Source: Maccoyibacter intestinihominis (GTDB taxonomy: Bacteria > Bacillota > Clostridia > Lachnospirales > Lachnospiraceae). Taken from it: a DNA stretch of 64,000 nucleotides. Below the pieces are notes generated by a model. The model made no database searches. It had not been told where the DNA came from and saw only the letters and a list, made by a program, of their open reading frames with translations. Positions 61,337 through 64,000 of the stretch are shown one piece after another. Numbering within the stretch: the stretch's first letter is position 1; the number at the start of each line of letters is the position of its first letter. Location: contig NZ_JBBMEX010000002.1 of assembly GCF_040096355.1 (NCBI RefSeq), positions 186,001 through 250,000 on the forward strand, given 5' to 3'. The position numbers were made by a program, and so were the translations under genes.

Positions 61337-62557
61337 ATGGACTGGTTGGGTAATAATGTAAAGACATTCAAAGTCAAAGGAATAACTATTATAGCAAATC
61401 GAAATAATGGAATGGTAATTGGATTAGACAGGGAAGGGGAAGAAGTCGTAGATTTATTAAAGAGCAATCTTATAGAGATTTCTTCACTATCTGATAACCA
61501 GAAAGAACTTTATAAGGTCTTGGAAGAAAATGATTTTTTGAAAAGCTGTTACAAGGAAATAAAAGGTATTGACTCAGTATATTTACATGTCAATTCTGCG
61601 TGTAATTTACATTGTCTTGGATGCTATTCTTATGTAGAAAATCGGAATACAAGAAATGAATTAAGTTTTGATGAATGGAAATGTGTCATTGATGATTTAT
61701 CATTACTTGGAGTGAAAAATATTGTAATTTCAGGTGGAGAACCATTTCTGAGAAAAGACTTACGAGAAATTTGTAAATATATTAAAGAAACAGTAAATGG
61801 AAGCTTAGAAGTTATATCAAATGGAACGATGAACATCTCTGATTATGAAGTGGTTTTGCCGTATATTGATGCACTTAACATATCAATTGATGGATATGAT
61901 GACAAAACATCATTTATAAGAGATAAAGGTATTATGAAACGTGTGTTAGATACGGTAGAAAGACTAAAAGAAAAGATACCGATTAAATTGATTGTAACAT
62001 TACATAAGAAGAATGTTCCATTCATGAAAGAATATGAAAATTTAGCAAAAAAATTGGGTGTATTTATGAGTTTCAGTATATTTACAGTGGATTTTAGCGA
62101 AAAGATTTTTGAAGATTATAAATTCAGCGAGGATGATTTTGTTATTGTCGGTGATAACATTACAGAGTCAGAAAATGGAACTACAATTTTAGATACACCT
62201 ACAGATGTGGTTGGCATTACATATCGGGAAGGTTGTGGCTTTGGAAAGAAAACGATTAGTATAGCATATAACGGAGACATTTATCCGTGCCATATGCTAC
62301 ATTGCCAAGAATGTAAAATGGGAAATATAAAACATGGCAGGTTAAAGGATATTATTGATGAGTCTGATTTTGAAGGAAATAATATATTATTAGATGATAT
62401 AGAAGAGTGTGGAATTTGTGAATACAAAAATTTATGTGGTGGAGCATGTAGGGGACGAGCATATCTATTTACAGGCGATATGAAAAAAAGAGATCCTTAT
62501 TGCTTAGCAGCAAAACGATTTTATGATAATCTTTTTGCACAATATACAAGTATATAG
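61337..62557 (+). CDS. Radical SAM-SPASM peptide maturase
   Basis: A 406-residue radical SAM enzyme. ATG 61337 follows GGAGGAAGAT. Residues 5-75 look like a PqqD-type leader-binding (RRE) domain (FKVKGITIIANRNNGMVIGL, EVVDLLKSN). The cluster motif CNLHCLGC is at about 95, with ISGGEPFLRKDL and NISIDGYD further on. The C-terminal SPASM region holds GCGFGKK, IYPCHMLHCQECKMGN and ECGICEYKNLCGGACRGRAY, with about nine cysteines for auxiliary clusters. Such enzymes install thioether or carbon-carbon crosslinks in peptides. A 31-codon peptide gene follows 42 bases downstream and is the likely substrate. Confidence 0.9.
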   Translation: MDWLGNNVKTFKVKGITIIANRNNGMVIGLDREGEEVVDLLKSNLIEISSLSDNQKELYKVLEENDFLKSCYKEIKGIDSVYLHVNSACNLHCLGCYSYVENRNTRNELSFDEWKCVIDDLSLLGVKNIVISGGEPFLRKDLREICKYIKETVNGSLEVISNGTMNISDYEVVLPYIDALNISIDGYDDKTSFIRDKGIMKRVLDTVERLKEKIPIKLIVTLHKKNVPFMKEYENLAKKLGVFMSFSIFTVDFSEKIFEDYKFSEDDFVIVGDNITESENGTTILDTPTDVVGITYREGCGFGKKTISIAYNGDIYPCHMLHCQECKMGNIKHGRLKDIIDESDFEGNNILLDDIEECGICEYKNLCGGACRGRAYLFTGDMKKRDPYCLAAKRFYDNLFAQYTSI

Positions 62558-62599
62558 TTTTTATAATTATATAAATTTCTGAGAAAGGAGGACGTAAGT

Positions 62600-62695
62600 A
62601 TGATCTTTAAGAGTGGGAAAGCAAATGCAGGTTGCTGGTCTTTTGGTCCTGTATTAGGATTATGTGCAGGATACGGAAATAAAAAGGGCTGGTAA
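62600..62695 (+). CDS. Putative RiPP precursor peptide (31 aa, two cysteines)
   Basis: ATG 62600 is preceded by AAAGGAGG (62584-62591) at ideal spacing. The peptide starts MIFKSGKANAG. It holds Cys12 and Cys22, the segment CWSFGPVLGLCAGYG between and after them, and ends in NKKGW. It is small, rich in Gly and aromatics, and lies directly after a radical SAM-SPASM gene and before a protease and transporters. The core could carry Cys-to-carbon thioethers (sactipeptide or ranthipeptide style) or a Lys-Trp-type link at the KKGW end. There is hardly a leader, which is unusual. I cannot match it to a known family with confidence. Confidence 0.75.
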   Translation: MIFKSGKANAGCWSFGPVLGLCAGYGNKKGW

Positions 62696-62716
62696 GAATT
62701 ATGACAGCAAGAGGAG

Positions 62717-62740
62717 GGGGAGGTTAAACTTCCCCTTTTT
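62717..62740 (+). terminator. Attenuating terminator after the precursor gene
   Basis: GGGGAGG (62717-62723) pairs with CTTCCCC (62729-62735) across a five-base loop, followed by TTTTT. Located 22 bases after the precursor stop and within the operon, it would give much more precursor mRNA than downstream mRNA, a common feature of bacteriocin operons. Confidence 0.7.
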
Positions 62741-62760
62741 CTTATTAGGAGATATAAGTT

Positions 62761-63354
62761 ATGGATAAAAAAGAAAAATTACTTATAGAAATAGTTTGTA
62801 TTATTGTTCTGAGTAACTTTTTATGTATGTTTTGCTTTTTATTCTTAAATTTGGCTTTTCAAGGAAATATGGAGGAGCTGGCAAGTATTTTGTCACTCGT
62901 TATCAGTTTTGTGATTATGCCATTTTATGTACTAAAAAAGCAACATAATATTAAAATCTCAGAAATAGGAATAGCAAAAATTGGTATAACAGATAGTATT
63001 TTTTTAATTAGCGCTGTGATTTTTAGTGTTTTCTTATTTATAACAAAAGGAAACTTGAAGATTTTTACTGAAGTTGTAAGTCAACAACTATTTGTTAGTA
63101 TATCTGAAGAAATTTTAATGAGAGGAATTATTTTTTACTTATTATCACAGTTGTTTCGTAAAAAATATTATGTGGTTATTGTCAGTGCTATAATTTTTGG
63201 GTTTGCACTACATACGGGAGGAGATTTCTTAAGTAATTTAGTGTATAGATTTCCAGCAGGCATAATACTTGCTGTATTAAGGATATATACAAAAAAATTA
63301 TACCCGCCTATGGTGGTACACTTTATGTATAATTTGTGGTGCATATATTTGTAA
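62761..63354 (+). CDS. CPBP family intramembrane protease
   Basis: A 197-residue membrane protein with five to six helices and the CPBP (CAAX/Abi) motifs: SEEILMRGIIFYLL (EExxxR, about residue 121), FGFALHTGGD (FxxxH) and VHFMYNLWC (HxxxN-like). In bacteriocin loci these proteases either cut the precursor or give immunity. TTAGGAGATATAAGTT precedes the ATG. There is no dedicated peptidase-containing transporter visible yet, so leader or follower removal by this protein is possible (inference). Confidence 0.85.
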   Translation: MDKKEKLLIEIVCIIVLSNFLCMFCFLFLNLAFQGNMEELASILSLVISFVIMPFYVLKKQHNIKISEIGIAKIGITDSIFLISAVIFSVFLFITKGNLKIFTEVVSQQLFVSISEEILMRGIIFYLLSQLFRKKYYVVIVSAIIFGFALHTGGDFLSNLVYRFPAGIILAVLRIYTKKLYPPMVVHFMYNLWCIYL

Positions 63355-63369
63355 AGAGAGGTAGAAAAG

Positions 63370-63819
63370 ATGAGGAAAAATATTATTTTATGGATTTTAG
63401 AAATTGCATTAGGAGTATTAGGGAGCATAGCAGTATTTTGGGGATATTCATCAATGAACATTTTTACACTATATGGAGTACTGTTTGTACCAGGATTACT
63501 AACAGCAGCCGTATATTTATATTTAATTAAAAGTAAGAAAGTAAGTAAATTACGTGGGAATAGTTTATACATTTCAAGTATGATATTTTCGCTTATTGCA
63601 ACGCTGGTATTTGGAGTAGTTGATGTCGTTTTACGATCTAAGAATGATATGTATGAAACTATTATAGCAAATACAAGAAATGTATTAGATGGAGAATATT
63701 TGATTATAAAAGGAAATAGTAATTTAATGGACTATATCTTTATCTTTGTATTTATTTTTCTGATATTCTGGTTTATAGGAAAAGGGAATAAGATAGATGA
63801 AAAACGAATTGAATGTTAA
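63370..63819 (+). CDS. Membrane protein of the RiPP locus (149 aa)
   Basis: GAGAGGTAG precedes the ATG. Four membrane helices are visible (ILEIALGVLGSIAVFWGY, FVPGLLTAAVYLYL, ISSMIFSLIATLVFGVV and the C-terminal YIFIFVFIFLIFWFIG). A polar loop lies before the last helix. No family recognised. It overlaps the next gene by 23 bases. By position it may be an immunity protein or a transporter partner. Confidence 0.65.
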   Translation: MRKNIILWILEIALGVLGSIAVFWGYSSMNIFTLYGVLFVPGLLTAAVYLYLIKSKKVSKLRGNSLYISSMIFSLIATLVFGVVDVVLRSKNDMYETIIANTRNVLDGEYLIIKGNSNLMDYIFIFVFIFLIFWFIGKGNKIDEKRIEC

Positions 63820-64000
63820 AAAGTTTTGGGAATTGTTAAGAAAATACCTGCCACTTAAAAAAAACATAGGTATATTGCTATTTTTAATATTTAGTCAAGT
63901 TTTTTGTACATTATATATGCCTATAGCAGTAATGAATACTATAGATATTAGTAGTGGAAATTATTATGAGTGGAAAAAAATTTGTTGGATTGCTTTTATT
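63797..64000 (+). CDS. ABC exporter, N-terminal part (cut by the window end)
   Basis: ATG 63797 opens a frame that runs off the right edge (68 codons). It starts with KNELNVKKFWELLRKYLPLK followed by a long membrane helix (GILLFLIFSQVFCTLYMPIA) and a second one beginning at the edge. The layout fits the first helices of a type IV-fold ABC exporter with fused ATPase, the expected peptide exporter of the locus. The ATPase part lies outside the window. Confidence 0.6.
   Translation, partial: MKNELNVKKFWELLRKYLPLKKNIGILLFLIFSQVFCTLYMPIAVMNTIDISSGNYYEWKKICWIAFI

Noticed and set aside
14017..64000. Integrase or excisionase for the element
   Set aside because: No tyrosine or serine recombinase motif was found in any plus- or minus-strand frame here; it must lie beyond the window.
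1..64000. CRISPR arrays, tRNA and rRNA genes
   Set aside because: No regularly spaced direct repeats with unique spacers, no tRNA-like cloverleaf with CCA end and no rRNA signature sequences were seen.

Overview
The window reads as the chromosome of a low-GC Gram-positive gut anaerobe, most likely a Lachnospiraceae (Clostridia). This rests on strong AGGAGG-type ribosome binding sites, PadR/DUF1700/DUF4097/PspC and SigV/RsiV-like operons, an ECF vitamin transporter S component, CspB-like subtilases and a Lachnospiraceae-style conjugative element. It is inferred from gene content only. No rRNA, tRNA or CRISPR array was seen.

Bases 1-14011 are host chromosome. In order they hold: the tail of a membrane protein gene; a ~330-bp multi-hairpin palindrome; a PadR-controlled envelope operon (696-2749); an ECF sigma/anti-sigma pair (2887-4326); a reverse-strand ECF S component (4419-4985); an S8 protease (5192-6943); a YefM/ParE-type toxin-antitoxin pair (7025-7595); a decayed accessory patch with an XRE regulator, an AAA-ATPase stub and a frameshifted ToxN/AbiQ-like toxin (7887-9243); and a TetR regulator followed by two ABC exporter half-transporters (9449-13653). 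A third ABC gene starts at 13880 and is cut in the middle of its Walker A motif at about 14011.

From about 14012 past the end of the window lies an integrative conjugative element (ICE). Its modules are: a DUF6017/DnaD-like replication protein and ParM/ParR-like partition genes (14477-17217); a 1,814-residue SpaA/Cna-B surface adhesin with a sortase-like tail; a radical SAM protein and a TOPRIM/DUF3991 primase-like protein; a C5 DNA methyltransferase whose motif order is circularly permuted; a candidate oriT with MobC and a MOBP-type relaxase (28527-30460); the type IV secretion set PcfB, VirD4, VirB2-like, VirB6-like, PrgI, VirB4 and a VirB1-like NlpC/P60 hydrolase (31845-49074); and a 2,295-residue methylase/SNF2 helicase that carries a TnpV-like gene overprinted in another frame. 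No integrase lies in the window, so the right end of the ICE is downstream.

Two cargo modules are visibly more AT-rich than the ICE backbone. The first (42097-44132) is a type II toxin-antitoxin/anti-phage module in which a complete RNase HI is fused to an RnlA toxin, followed by an RnlB antitoxin. The second (57344 to the window end) is a compact RiPP (ribosomally made, modified peptide) locus: two-component system, ABC immunity/export pair, radical SAM-SPASM maturase, a 31-codon two-cysteine precursor gene with a strong ribosome binding site, a CPBP protease, a membrane protein and the start of an ABC exporter. I consider this RiPP locus and the RNase HI-RnlA fusion the best candidates for under-described biology here.
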